The translations under genes and the position numbers were made by a program. From assembly GCF_041053055.1 (NCBI RefSeq), contig NZ_CP163443.1, positions 930,001 through 994,000 on the forward strand: DNA of 64,000 nt, written 5' to 3'. This DNA comes from Streptomyces sp. R41 (GTDB lineage: Bacteria > Actinomycetota > Actinomycetes > Streptomycetales > Streptomycetaceae). The notes under the pieces are model-generated. The model had not been told where the DNA came from, ran no database searches, and worked only from the letters and a program-made list of their open reading frames with translations. Shown in pieces: positions 25,472-34,012 of the stretch (positions are counted from its first letter, which is position 1; each line of letters opens with the position of its first letter).

Positions 25472-27522
25472 TCGCGCCTCGCCGCCCCCGCATCGCGCCG
25501 TTGGGCCTCGGCCTGGTCTCCGGCGCTCTCGTTGCCGGCGGCTTCGCCTGCGGCGTCTTCGTGCCCAATCTCCACAACGGGCTGATCGCGGCGACGTTCA
25601 CAGCCGTCGGAGTGTTCGTACTCGACCGGCGGCCGGGACATCGCGAGGGCTGGCTGTTCCTCGCAACCGGCGTCGCGCACGCGGTCATGTTCTTCGGGCG
25701 CCAGTACGCGGCCGGGTCCGCCGGCACAGGCGAGCCGAGCGCCGTGTGGCTCGGCTGGCTGGGCACCTGGCCGCTCGCACCGGTGCTGGCACTGTTCGGC
25801 GTCACCATGCTCTGCTTCCCCCACGGCGCGCTGCCCTCGTCGCGTTGGCGGGTCGTGGTGGCAGCGATGGTGCCCGCGGCCGCCCTGCTGTCGCTGACCT
25901 CGGCGCTGTGGCCGGTCGAGTACCCCGACAACGGCCTTGCCATCGCGCACCCGTTTCACCTCGCCGGCTACGAGACGGCACAACACCTGTGGAACGTGCT
26001 GGGGCCCACGGCCTATCTGCTGTTCCAGCTGGTGTGGGTGATCGGCGCCGTCGTCCGGCTCCGCCGCGCACACGGCGACGAGGCACGGCAGTTGCGCTGG
26101 GTCGCATACGCCGTGGTCATGGGTGGTCTCGCCATGGGCGCCGGGCTTGTCGCGTTCCGCACCCCCGCGCTCGGGCTGCTGGCCGTGCCGCTGGTGGCCG
26201 TCGCGGCGGCCGTCGCGATCGTCAAGTACCGGCTGTACGACATCGACCTGCTGATCAACAAGACCGTGGTGTACGGCGCGATGGCCGTCATCATCACGGT
26301 GGTGTACGTGGCCGTCGTGGCCGGGATCGGACGGCTCATCGGCGTTGGCGACGCCCACGGCCCGTGGTTGCCGCTGGCGGCCACGGCCCTGGTCGCCGTC
26401 GTCTTCGAACGGGTGCGGCGCCGCGTTCAGACGGCCGCGGACCGGCTCGTGTACGGGCGCCGGCTCACGCCCTACGAGTCGCTGGCGCGCTTGTCCACCC
26501 ACGTCAGCCGCGGCGGCCACGACGCCGCCCTGTTCACCGGCCTCGCCTCGACCATCGCCGACGGCGTCGGCGCCGCAGAGGTCACTTTGTGGGTGGGCGC
26601 CGAGGCGGAACTCGTGGCGGTGGCCACTTGGCCTCCGGCGGCCGTCCCCGCCACGCCCGTCGTCACCGCGCCGACCACGCTCGCGGCGCTGGACGACGGC
26701 GGACGCACCCACGTGCGAGCTATCGACAGCCGAGGCGCCGTGCGCGGCGCGGTGACGCTGACCAAGGCACGCGGCGAAGCGCTGACCGTCGCCGAAGACC
26801 GGTTGCTGCAGGACCTGGTGGCACAGGCCGAACTCGTCCTCGACAACATAGGACTCGGCGAAGAACTAAGGCGCCGGCTGCACCAGATCGCGGTGCAGGC
26901 AGCCGAGCTGCAAGCGGCGGCACAACGCATCGTCGCAGCGCAGGACGAGGCACGCCGCCGTCTGGAGCGCGACCTCCACGACGGCGCCCAGCAGCGCCTG
27001 GTCATTCTCGCGCTCACCCTCCAGGCCATAGCCACGCAGGCGCCACCCGACACGGCCCTCGCCCACGCGATAGAGGACGCCCGCCACCAGCTGACCCTCG
27101 CACTGACCGAGCTGCGGGAACTCGCACGCGGCATCCACCCGGCCGTCCTCACCCGCGAAGGACTCGGCGCGGCCCTCGACGCCCTCGCCGAACGCTCACC
27201 GATCCCGGTCACCGTCGACGTACCCCTCGCCACGCGACTGCCGGGCGAGATCGAGGCGACCGCCTACTTCATCGTCAGCGAGGCCCTGACCAACGCCACC
27301 AAACACTCAGGCGCCACGACCATCGCAGTCACCGGCCAGCTCACTGACAGCCGACTGTGCGTGGAAGTGACCGACGACGGTAGGGGCGGCGCGAACGGAC
27401 GGTGGGGCAACGGACTCCAAGGCATCCGCGACCGCCTCGCCACGCTCAACGGCCGGCTGACCGTGCACAGCCCCGCCGGCAACGGCACCCGACTCCGAGC
27501 GGAGATCCCATGCGCGTGGTAG
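25468..27522 (+). CDS. Membrane sensor histidine kinase (NarL-type partner), left copy, 684 aa
   Basis: Residues 5-290 contain about eight hydrophobic helices (for example LGLVSGALVAGGFACGVFV, AVIITVVYVAVVAGIGRLI). A GAF-like linker (about 320-440) follows, then the HisKA_3 dimerisation helix RRRLERDLHDGAQQRLV (phospho-His in DLHDGAQQ, about residue 504) and an HATPase_c domain with N-box SEALTNATKHSG and the VTDDGRGG and GNGLQGIRDR glycine boxes. It would autophosphorylate and pass phosphate to the adjacent regulators. The start ATG overlaps the truncated receiver gene stop, and the end overlaps the NarL-type regulator by 13 bp. This copy has lost its upstream promoter region and may be expressed only from outside. 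Confidence 0.92.
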   Translation: MIAPRRPRIAPLGLGLVSGALVAGGFACGVFVPNLHNGLIAATFTAVGVFVLDRRPGHREGWLFLATGVAHAVMFFGRQYAAGSAGTGEPSAVWLGWLGTWPLAPVLALFGVTMLCFPHGALPSSRWRVVVAAMVPAAALLSLTSALWPVEYPDNGLAIAHPFHLAGYETAQHLWNVLGPTAYLLFQLVWVIGAVVRLRRAHGDEARQLRWVAYAVVMGGLAMGAGLVAFRTPALGLLAVPLVAVAAAVAIVKYRLYDIDLLINKTVVYGAMAVIITVVYVAVVAGIGRLIGVGDAHGPWLPLAATALVAVVFERVRRRVQTAADRLVYGRRLTPYESLARLSTHVSRGGHDAALFTGLASTIADGVGAAEVTLWVGAEAELVAVATWPPAAVPATPVVTAPTTLAALDDGGRTHVRAIDSRGAVRGAVTLTKARGEALTVAEDRLLQDLVAQAELVLDNIGLGEELRRRLHQIAVQAAELQAAAQRIVAAQDEARRRLERDLHDGAQQRLVILALTLQAIATQAPPDTALAHAIEDARHQLTLALTELRELARGIHPAVLTREGLGAALDALAERSPIPVTVDVPLATRLPGEIEATAYFIVSEALTNATKHSGATTIAVTGQLTDSRLCVEVTDDGRGGANGRWGNGLQGIRDRLATLNGRLTVHSPAGNGTRLRAEIPCAW

Positions 27523-28157
27523 TCGCCGACGACGCCGTCCTCTTCCGCGAGGGCGTGGCCCGCATCCTGGCTGAGGCCGGCTTCGACGTCACCGGCCAGG
27601 CCGACGACGCCGCCGAACTGATGGCACTCGTACGACACGAACCACCCGCCGTCGCGATCATCGACATCCGGATGCCACCCGGCCACGTGGACGAGGGAAT
27701 GCAGGCCGCCATCCAACTCAGGCGCGCACACCCCGACGTCGGACTGCTGCTGCTGTCGCAGCACGTCGAAACGTCCTACGCCATGCAACTGATGACCGAA
27801 TTCGAATCCGGCGTCGGGTACCTGCTCAAGGACCGGGTCGCCGACCTGCAGACGTTCGCCAACGACGTGCGGCGGGTCGCGAATGGCGACTGCGTACTCG
27901 ACTCCGAACTCGTCGCCCGCCTCCTCGGCCGCAAGCGCGTCCACGACCCGCTGACTGCGCTCACCCGACGCGAGCGACGGGTCTTGGAACTCATGGCCCA
28001 GGGCCGCTCCAACCTCGCCCTGTCCGCAGAACTGTTCCTGAGCCCCAAGACCGTCGAAGCGCACGTCCGGAGCATCTTCACCAAGCTCAACCTCCCCCAG
28101 GACGCCGCCGGCCACCGCCGCGTCCTCGCCGTCCTCGCATACCTCCGCGCTTGTTGA
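27510..28157 (+). CDS. NarL/LuxR-family response regulator, left copy, 215 aa
   Basis: The receiver domain (1-120) has the acidic pair VVVADDAVLF, the phosphoacceptor region AIIDIRMPPG, and a Lys in YLLKDRV. The C-terminal LuxR HTH (about 150-210) contains LTRRERRVLELMAQGRSN and LSPKTVEAHVRSIFTKLNL, which bind DNA. The start ATG (27510) lies within the end of the kinase gene, indicating translational coupling. It is the expected phosphate receiver of the kinase. An identical copy lies at 48,982-49,629. Confidence 0.93.
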   Translation: MRVVVADDAVLFREGVARILAEAGFDVTGQADDAAELMALVRHEPPAVAIIDIRMPPGHVDEGMQAAIQLRRAHPDVGLLLLSQHVETSYAMQLMTEFESGVGYLLKDRVADLQTFANDVRRVANGDCVLDSELVARLLGRKRVHDPLTALTRRERRVLELMAQGRSNLALSAELFLSPKTVEAHVRSIFTKLNLPQDAAGHRRVLAVLAYLRAC

Positions 28158-28383
28158 AAGGCTCGGTGAAAGACGCAAGCGCACGGCGGCCTGCCGGCAC
28201 GACCGGCTTTCAAAGTCAGTAGTTGCATTCCTGAACCAGTCACGCTGATGCGTGTGGCCGGGTCCCTTCCGCTCTTGAACACGCGAGGCCGCTGACGACG
28301 GAGGGCAGGACGGGCGGCTCGGCCGCAGGCACGCTGGAAGCCCTCGACCCGCCGCTGGCCAAGCGCTCGCGCTGACCGACCCA

Positions 28384-28415
28384 ATGAGGGGCTCCCACAC
28401 TCGTGGGCCCCTCAT
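28384..28415. terminator. Bidirectional hairpin terminator, left arm
   Basis: ATGAGGGG pairs with CCCCTCAT, extended by inner CCCAC/GTGGG around loop ACTC. It lies about 230 bp after the NarL-type regulator (plus strand) and at the stop of the convergent minus-strand ORF at 28,412, so it can end both units. Confidence 0.65.
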
Positions 28416-28639
28416 GCCTCCCTGGACACCGCCTCCGCCCTCCTCGCAACCGCCTCCGCCGCTGGCAGGATCTCGTGGACCAGGCTCGCCGACTGCCCGG
28501 TGAACGGCACGTACTCGTCATCCATCAGGTGACCCTGACCGTGACCGCCGAATCGCCCGACGCGGCTTCCACGCCAGTCCGGCTGACCACCAGAGGCGAT
28601 GACCTCGTCGGCCAGGTCGTCGTTCCCTCGCCAGGGCAC
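28412..28639 (-). CDS. Small plasmid-type protein, probably a C-terminal part, left copy
   Basis: The minus frame encodes 75 residues including DDLADEVIASGGQPDWRGSR, VGRFGGHGQGHLMDDEYVPF and ASLVHEILPAAEAVARR. The amphipathic ending and stop within a terminator suggest a real gene end. The start is not convincing, and the true gene may have begun further upstream where the plus-strand zinc protein now lies. I do not recognise the family. Confidence 0.4.
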   Translation of the reverse strand: MPWRGNDDLADEVIASGGQPDWRGSRVGRFGGHGQGHLMDDEYVPFTGQSASLVHEILPAAEAVARRAEAVSREA

Positions 28640-28722
28640 GCATCTCCGGCACGCCGAGCAGTTGGCCGCCGGTCAGTTCGGGGCTGGCGACGTCGACCAC
28701 GACCCGCACCGAGCTGCGCCTG

Positions 28723-29466
28723 GTGGAGTGCTTCGCGGGCCGGGTCGACGCGCCGCAGGTCCTCGCCGACCGCCTCGCCCGGCGCCTGGACGAGCAGATG
28801 CGGCTGGGTGCGCCGATCACGAATCCGGTGGGCTGGCTGGTCAGCCGCGCCCTGTCCCAGCGCCAGCAGTGCGGCGACAAGCTCTGTGACGACCGCATGC
28901 TGCTCGACTCGGGCCGGGACTGCCCTCGGTGTGAGGACCGGCAGGCCAGCAGTCGTGCCCAGCGGCACGCGGTGGCGGCCGCCGTCGAAGACGCGATGCC
29001 GTACGCCTCGCCCGAGGAGCGCCGTACGGCGACCGAGTCGCAGCTGCACGAGGCCGTGACCACCCAGGCGTGGGCCCGCGAGCACCGCTGGGAGCAGGAG
29101 CGCGCTCGGAAGGCAGCGGCCGCCAAGGCTCGTACCGAAGCCGCGGCCACGCGGCCCGCCCTCGATGAGCCGGCCGCGCCGCAGGCCACGGTTGTGCTGC
29201 CCGCTCCCCGCCCAGCACCCGCCGTGCCGGAGCCGGAGGCCGACGTCGTCGACCAGGAGCTGGTTCTCGAGGAGCTGAGCCGCGAGCAGGTCGTGGACTG
29301 GCGCAACCGCGCCGCGACGGACCACCAGGTGGTGTTCGACCACATAGACCTGTACGGCGAGGTGTCGGCGAGGCGCCTGTTCACGAGCACGTTCGTCGAC
29401 CAGGTCACCCGCCTGTCTCGCTTGGGGCACCTCTCCCTCGGCTACATCACCTGGGAGCGGTCATGA
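28723..29466 (+). CDS. Plasmid-type protein with zinc-ribbon-like Cys cluster, N-terminus probably missing, left copy
   Basis: 247 residues. The N-terminal helix LADRLARRLDEQMRLGAPIT precedes a Cys cluster CGDKLCDDRM...DCPRCEDR (CxxxxC...CxxC), then a charged coiled coil (REHRWEQERARKAAAAKART), a Pro/Ala linker and a C-terminal helix (VVDWRNRAATDHQV). It looks like the C-terminal part of a longer DNA-metabolism protein carried by Streptomyces plasmids (inference). Coding-like sequence continues upstream in a shifted frame, so the front is probably broken. Its TGA overlaps the ATG of the DUF721 gene. Confidence 0.55.
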   Translation: MECFAGRVDAPQVLADRLARRLDEQMRLGAPITNPVGWLVSRALSQRQQCGDKLCDDRMLLDSGRDCPRCEDRQASSRAQRHAVAAAVEDAMPYASPEERRTATESQLHEAVTTQAWAREHRWEQERARKAAAAKARTEAAATRPALDEPAAPQATVVLPAPRPAPAVPEPEADVVDQELVLEELSREQVVDWRNRAATDHQVVFDHIDLYGEVSARRLFTSTFVDQVTRLSRLGHLSLGYITWERS

Positions 29467-30188
29467 GCGGGCAGGAGCCGTCCGGCCTCGACCTGGCGCG
29501 CGTCGTGCTGCGGTCCGCGATGGAGACGGCGCGCAAGAACGGCAGCCGTACGACGAAGGTGAAGACGAAGCCGGGTATGTCGTCGGTGGTCTCGCGGCGG
29601 GCGGGAGCCGATGAGGATGGGCGACGCGATCGGCATGCTCGCCACCGAGCGGGCCTGGGAGCTTCCGGCCGCCGGCGCGTCCCTGCGGCAGCGGTGGGCG
29701 GTCATTGCCCCTAACTTCGCCGGGTACGTCGGTGCCGTCAGCTACGACACCGACTCCGGCTGGCTCACCGTGTGCCCGGAGTCGGCGGCCTGGGCGACGA
29801 AGCTGCGCCTGGAGCAGGCCCGCGTCATCAAGGCCGCGAACGAGTCGGCAGGCCGGACGGTCGTGCGCGGCCTGCGGATCCTCGCGCCCGGTTCCGTTCC
29901 CGCCCTCGAGCCGGCCGACGTCCCCTCGGCCGCGTTCACGGTCCCGGTGAAGACGCGGGAGACGGCCAGCGAGGGCTACCGCCGCACCCTCGAAGCCCAT
30001 CTGCAGACGGGGCCCCGCCACATAGGGAAGATCCGGCCATCGCAGAGGCAGTTGAGCGGCAGACTCGCGCCCTGCGCGAACTGAGCGAGCGCGCATTCGG
30101 CGACGAACAGGACGCCGCGGCTACTGCCGGGGCAACGCCCATCGAGGACGCCCAAGCCGAGCGCCGCAGGACAGCGGCAGCTGTGCAC
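29463..30188 (+). pseudogene. DUF721 (DciA-like) gene, 5' part, frameshifted and cut by IS256, left copy
   Basis: The gene starts at ATG 29463 (ATGA overlap) with SGQEPSGLDLARVVLRSAME. A frameshift near 29,595 moves to the frame with LATERAWELPAAGASLRQRW, AVIAPNFAGYVGAVSYDTDS and GWLTVCPESAAWATKLRLEQ, the conserved DUF721 core. A second shift near 30,040 leads to AIAEAVERQTRALRELSERA. At 30,188 the IS256-family element interrupts codon ...AAAVH. The 3' tail of this gene survives only beside the right-arm copy (45,419-45,522). DUF721 proteins are related to DciA, a helicase loader, and are common on actinobacterial replicons. Confidence 0.8.
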
Positions 30189-31616
30189 GATGGTGTCCCT
30201 TGTCGTGGTGTACGGGATCAGTGGCTGGGAGTGCGCGGGCGTCTGCCCGGGGCGCACTTCCACGGGTGAGGACCGCTCCCTGAACAGGAGGTGGGCCATC
30301 GCGTAACTCTCCTTGGTGAACGCCCAGTTCAACCACGAGGAGTGCACGATGGCCCTGTCCCAGTCTGAACTGATACGGCTGCTTGAGTCACTACGCTCGA
30401 CCGACGGAATCGAGCTCATCCGCGCCATCGCCGAGCGAATGGTGCAGGAGTTGATCGAGGCCGAGGCGAGTGCTCACATCGGTGCGGAGTGGAACGAGCG
30501 CACGCCGACGCGGACCAACGTCCGCAACGGGCACCGCGAGAAGGTGCTGACCACGCTGGCCGGCGACCTGGACCTGGAGATCCCCAAGGTCCGCACCGGC
30601 AGCTTCTTCCCCAGCCTGCTGGAGCGCCGGCGCCGCATCGACCAGGCCCTCTACGCGGTCATCATGGAGGCATACGTGCATGGCGTCTCCACTCGCAGCG
30701 TCGATGACCTGGTCAAAGCCCTGGGCGGGGACAGCGGGATCTCCAAGTCCGAGGTCTCGCGGATCTGCACGATGCTGGATGAGCCGCTGACCGCATTCCG
30801 CACCCGCCCGCTGGACCACGTCCGCTTCCCCTACGTCTACTTGGACGCGACCTACTGCAAGGCGCGGGTGAACCATCAGATCGTCTCCCGGGCCGTGGTC
30901 GTCGCCACCGGCATCACCGAGGACGGCAACCGCGAGGTCCTGGGCCTGATGGTCGGCGACAGCGAGAGCGAGGCGTTCTGGAAGGAATTCCTGCGCTCGC
31001 TGCGAGAGCGCGGCCTGTCCGGGGTTCGCCTGGTCATCACCGACCAGCACGCCGGGCTGGTCGCTGCGGTCCGCAAGGTGATGCTCGGCGCCGCCTGGCA
31101 GCGGTGCAGGGTTCATTTCCTGCGAAATGCCTTCAGCGTGATCGACCGGGATTCCGGTGAAATGGTCGCCGCGACGATCCGCACGATCTTCACCCAGCCC
31201 ACCGCCGGCCTCGTGCGCACGCAGCTGGACACCGTCGCAGACATGCTCGGCACCCAGTTCCCCAAGGTCAAAGCGATGCTGCTGGAGGCGAAGGAGGATC
31301 TGACCGCGTTCGCGGACTTCCCGCCGCGGCACTGGAAGAAGATCCAGTCGACGAACCCGCTGGAACGGGTGAACCGGGAGATCAAGCGCAGGATCGATGT
31401 CGTCCAGGTCTTTCCCAACGACGACGCGCTCATCCGGCTGGTCACCGCCGTGCTCTTCGAGATGCACGACGAATGGATCGCCTTTCCCCGCCGCTACCTC
31501 CCCGAAGGCAGCATGGGCGAGATCTACCGCGAACTCCCCGAAAGCGACCCGGCGCTGCCCAACACTCCAAACACGCCCGCCAGTTGATCCCCAACACCAC
31601 GACGAGGGACACGACC
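30189..31616 (+). mobile_element. IS256-family insertion sequence, left copy, 1,428 bp
   Basis: The ends are GATGGTGTCCC (30189) and, on the other strand, GGTCGTGTCCC (31616), with similarity continuing for about 30 bp as imperfect inverted repeats. The outer flank carries the octamer CTGTGCAC (30181-30188). The inner flank (31617 on, GATCCGCA) does not repeat it, unlike the right copy, which has the octamer on both sides. The missing duplication shows that the left copy did not arise by simple transposition into this site. Confidence 0.9.
30349..31587 (+). CDS. IS256-family transposase (mutator type), left copy, 412 aa
   Basis: This is a full-length IS256 transposase. The N-terminal region (LRSTDGIELIRAIAERMVQE) is followed by the first catalytic Asp in YLDATYCKARVNHQIV, the second in LVITDQHAGLVAAV, CRVHFLRNAF, and the catalytic Glu region STNPLERVNREIKRR. 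ATG 30349 is preferred because GAGGAG lies 7-12 bases upstream; an in-frame GTG exists at 30313. It appears intact and potentially active, and is identical to the copy at 45,552-46,790. Confidence 0.95.
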   Translation: MALSQSELIRLLESLRSTDGIELIRAIAERMVQELIEAEASAHIGAEWNERTPTRTNVRNGHREKVLTTLAGDLDLEIPKVRTGSFFPSLLERRRRIDQALYAVIMEAYVHGVSTRSVDDLVKALGGDSGISKSEVSRICTMLDEPLTAFRTRPLDHVRFPYVYLDATYCKARVNHQIVSRAVVVATGITEDGNREVLGLMVGDSESEAFWKEFLRSLRERGLSGVRLVITDQHAGLVAAVRKVMLGAAWQRCRVHFLRNAFSVIDRDSGEMVAATIRTIFTQPTAGLVRTQLDTVADMLGTQFPKVKAMLLEAKEDLTAFADFPPRHWKKIQSTNPLERVNREIKRRIDVVQVFPNDDALIRLVTAVLFEMHDEWIAFPRRYLPEGSMGEIYRELPESDPALPNTPNTPAS

Positions 31617-31617
31617 G

Positions 31618-32604
31618 ATCCGCATCGCAGCCGCGTCTGGCCTGAAGCTGAGCCCCTACCAGCTGGAACGGTGGCGAGCCGCCGGGCTGGTCCCACGGCC
31701 CGGGCCAGACACGCTGTTGAAGATCGGCAGCATCAAGGTGCATACCCCGCAGACAGTCGTTCTTGTTGCGGGGCTCCTGGCATGCGCCCCGCTGTGCAGG
31801 ACCAACGACGACCTGGCGCTTCTGGCGTTCTTCAACGAGGTACCGCTGCCCCTCGCTCCCGTACGCGCAGCACTTCTCAAGGCCTACTTCCCTGAGTACA
31901 GCAAGGCCCGGGAGCGAAAGGGCGAGGCATTGCAGAAGATCCCGGCGGAGCACCGCGGCCAGGAGGGACGCTGGTACGACTGTGCGGAAGCGGCAGCCTT
32001 TGTGGACATGGAGAACCGAACGGCTGTCCAGCAGATGAGGGACAATCTTCGACGCCGCCACGACCTGGCAACAGCATCGCGCGCCGAGCTCGACCAACGC
32101 GTCTGCGGCGTACTGATCTGGTTGAACGCTCCGGCCTTGCCGACGGACGACAGCGTGTTCATGGCGGACCTGCGCGCGGCCATGGCGTTCGCCGACCCGC
32201 CCGAACAGTCCCGCGCAGCGTGGCTGCTCGCAGCGCACTGTCACAGCGAACAGCTCGCTGAGCGCACCGAAACATCCGGCATGGAGCGGCTGGAAGCCTT
32301 CCTGGCAGTGTCGGACGAGGAGTTGCAGTTTCTGCGGGAGCAGGTGCGAGAGTCTCTGGACGCCATGTGGCACATGGCGTCGGAGGGCCGCTGCCGCCGG
32401 TTCGACGTGGGCTCTGTTTCGACGGCCCGTATGGCGGGCCGGATGCTTGTGGAGTGGACCACCGCTCGCCGGGCGCACCCTCCAGGATCACGCCCTGCCC
32501 AGGTATTGGTGGACAGTCTGCGCAGCTTGTGGTCACTCTGCTCGACCGACTCCGTCGGGGAAGGGCGCGCCGCATTCCAGCGCAGGGTCGAACCCAGGCG
32601 GTAG
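31618..32604 (+). pseudogene. MerR-like HTH-start protein, N-terminal codons removed by IS junction
   Basis: The frame is open from the IS end and reads IRIAAASGLKLSPYQLERWR, AAGLVPRPG, a MerR-like winged-helix start, then about 290 residues of helical sequence (ELQFLREQVRESLDAMWHMA). Only a handful of N-terminal residues seem lost, since HTH motifs of this type lie close to the start. No start codon with a ribosome site remains until GTG/TTG positions inside the HTH (31717 region). It is probably not expressed as the native protein. The C-terminal domain is not recognised. Confidence 0.55.
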
Positions 32605-32906
32605 CAGTCGAGAACCCACGTCACACGCCAGCTACAGCGGCATCCCGTGAGGCCGGGGCAGCCGACGACCGGATCGCCTGGGCGAGGAAGGCCGCGGACA
32701 CACCCGCCGCAGGACCTGATGGCAGAGCGAGGGATTGCGCTGCGCAGTTCCGTCGCTGCCGACGCAACCATTGAAGCAGGCTCGACCCTGACGGACTGCT
32801 CCGGCTGGCCTAGGCGTCCGAACCTGAGGCCGAAGACGGCTTCTGCATAAGGCGGATGTCGGGGAATTGGTATTCGTCCGCGCTCCACGGGACAGTCCAG
32901 GGCTGG
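32605..32906. other. 300 bp without a supportable gene
   Basis: Short overlapping frames only. No domain, ribosome site or repeat was seen between the HTH-like gene and the IS630 element. Confidence 0.5.
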
Positions 32907-33991
32907 TTACTGACGTTGTCGCTGTGATGTCGTCAAGGTGAGGCCGGTTTCGGCGAGGCATCCGTCGATGCGCTTGCTGCGGTACTGAATCTGGCGGAGA
33001 CCGTGCCGAAGCGTGCTGATGAGGTGGTCGGGGTCGGTGAAGGCGGTGTTGGTCTGGCTGCTGCGCCGCAGCAGGGACCAGATGCCCTCGACGGGGTTGA
33101 GGTCGGGTGCGTAGGCCGGCAGAAAGTAGCAGGTGATCCAGTCGTGGGTGTCGATGAACTCCCGTAATCGGCGGTCTTTGTGGACGTTGAGGTTGTCCCA
33201 CACCAGCACGATCGGTGCGCCGAGTTGCCGGTGGGCGGCGATGAGCAGGTCGCGATAGTCGGTCCAGGTGAAACTGCGTCTGCCACCGCGTTTGTGATCG
33301 AGATGCCGTTTGGGCCGGTAGATCAGCCGTGAGTGTTCGCCCTGCTTGTAGCAGGCGAGCGCGGCAACGGAGAAGCGGCGCTGGGAGCGTCCCCGGACCC
33401 GGATGACGGGTGTGTGGCCGCGTCGGGCCCAGGTCCGTGCGGTGGGCGGCGTCATCGAGAACCCGGCTTCGTCTTCGAAGCACAGCCAGGCGTCGAGCGC
33501 CGCCACGGCCCTTCCACCTGCGGCCAGGTCTCCTTCACCCAGCCCGCCACGGCCTCCTCGTCGCGCTCGATGGCTCGGCGGGCTGGGACCTGGTGACTGA
33601 AGCCGTGCCGGTGCAGCATCCGCGCGATCGCCGACAGCGTCATGCTTTTGTGGAACCGGCGCCCGATCAGCGTCTTGATCCGCGCCAGCGTCCACGTCTG
33701 GTCCGGCCAGCCATGGGCGACCGGCCCTTTGGCCAGCTCCTGCTCGAGCACGGCGAACAGCTTCTCGCTCAGCTTGGGCAGCGATACCGGTCCGGCAGAC
33801 CGCAGCCCCTCCGCGCCGGCGTCGTGCCAGGCCCGGCGCCAGCGCTGCACCGAGCGCACACTCACCCGTAATTCCTTGGCGACCTCGGCGGTGGAGGCAC
33901 CGACTGCGAAGCGCTCCGCGGCCTCCAGCCGGATCCGCTCGCGAAACGCCTGCCGTTCAGGCGTCAGCCCACCACCCTGCGGATATCTCAC
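32907..33991 (-). pseudogene. IS630-family transposase in two frames (frameshifted)
   Basis: The first frame (33991 down to about 33520) encodes the N-terminal HTH region: RFAVGASTAEVAKELRVSVR, SVQRWRRAW, and MTLSAIARMLHRHGFSHQVP. The catalytic part continues in another frame (to 32907): LDAWLCFEDEAGFSM with the first Asp/Glu region, VLVWDNLNVHKDRRL with the second Asp, and APDLNPVEGIWSLL with the catalytic Glu. A minus-one shift at a GGG run near 33,518 would join them (VEGAVAALDAW). No classical slippery heptamer is visible, so a 1-bp deletion seems likelier than programmed shifting. Terminal repeats could not be defined. Confidence 0.8.
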
Positions 33992-34012
33992 ACAACCGGC
34001 ATACCGCGACGA

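Larger units (their letters stand above)
25232..31616 (+). repeat. Left arm of a 6,385-bp exact inverted duplication
   Basis: Every base x in this arm corresponds to base 77,139 minus x on the opposite strand of 45,523-51,907. All ORFs on both arms mirror each other in length and translation, so there are no indels and I saw no substitutions. The left arm cuts the STAND gene at its outer end and ends exactly at the outer base of an IS256-family element at its inner end. This is the derived copy: its outer edge truncates a response regulator gene, and the IS lacks a target duplication on the inner side. Confidence 0.95.

Noticed and set aside
25329..27347. A 672-residue frame overlapping the kinase gene
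   Set aside because: It is the +1 shadow of the kinase, dominated by Arg, Ala and Pro. The kinase frame has all the domains.
30391..32478. Long minus-strand frame across the IS256 transposase (and 45,159-46,748 on the plus strand)
   Set aside because: Antisense of the transposase with no recognisable domain. It is present in both arms only because the arms are identical.
33500..33540. Programmed -1 frameshifting in the IS630 transposase
   Set aside because: The overlap contains only a short G run and no X XXY YYZ heptamer, so a 1-bp deletion is simpler.
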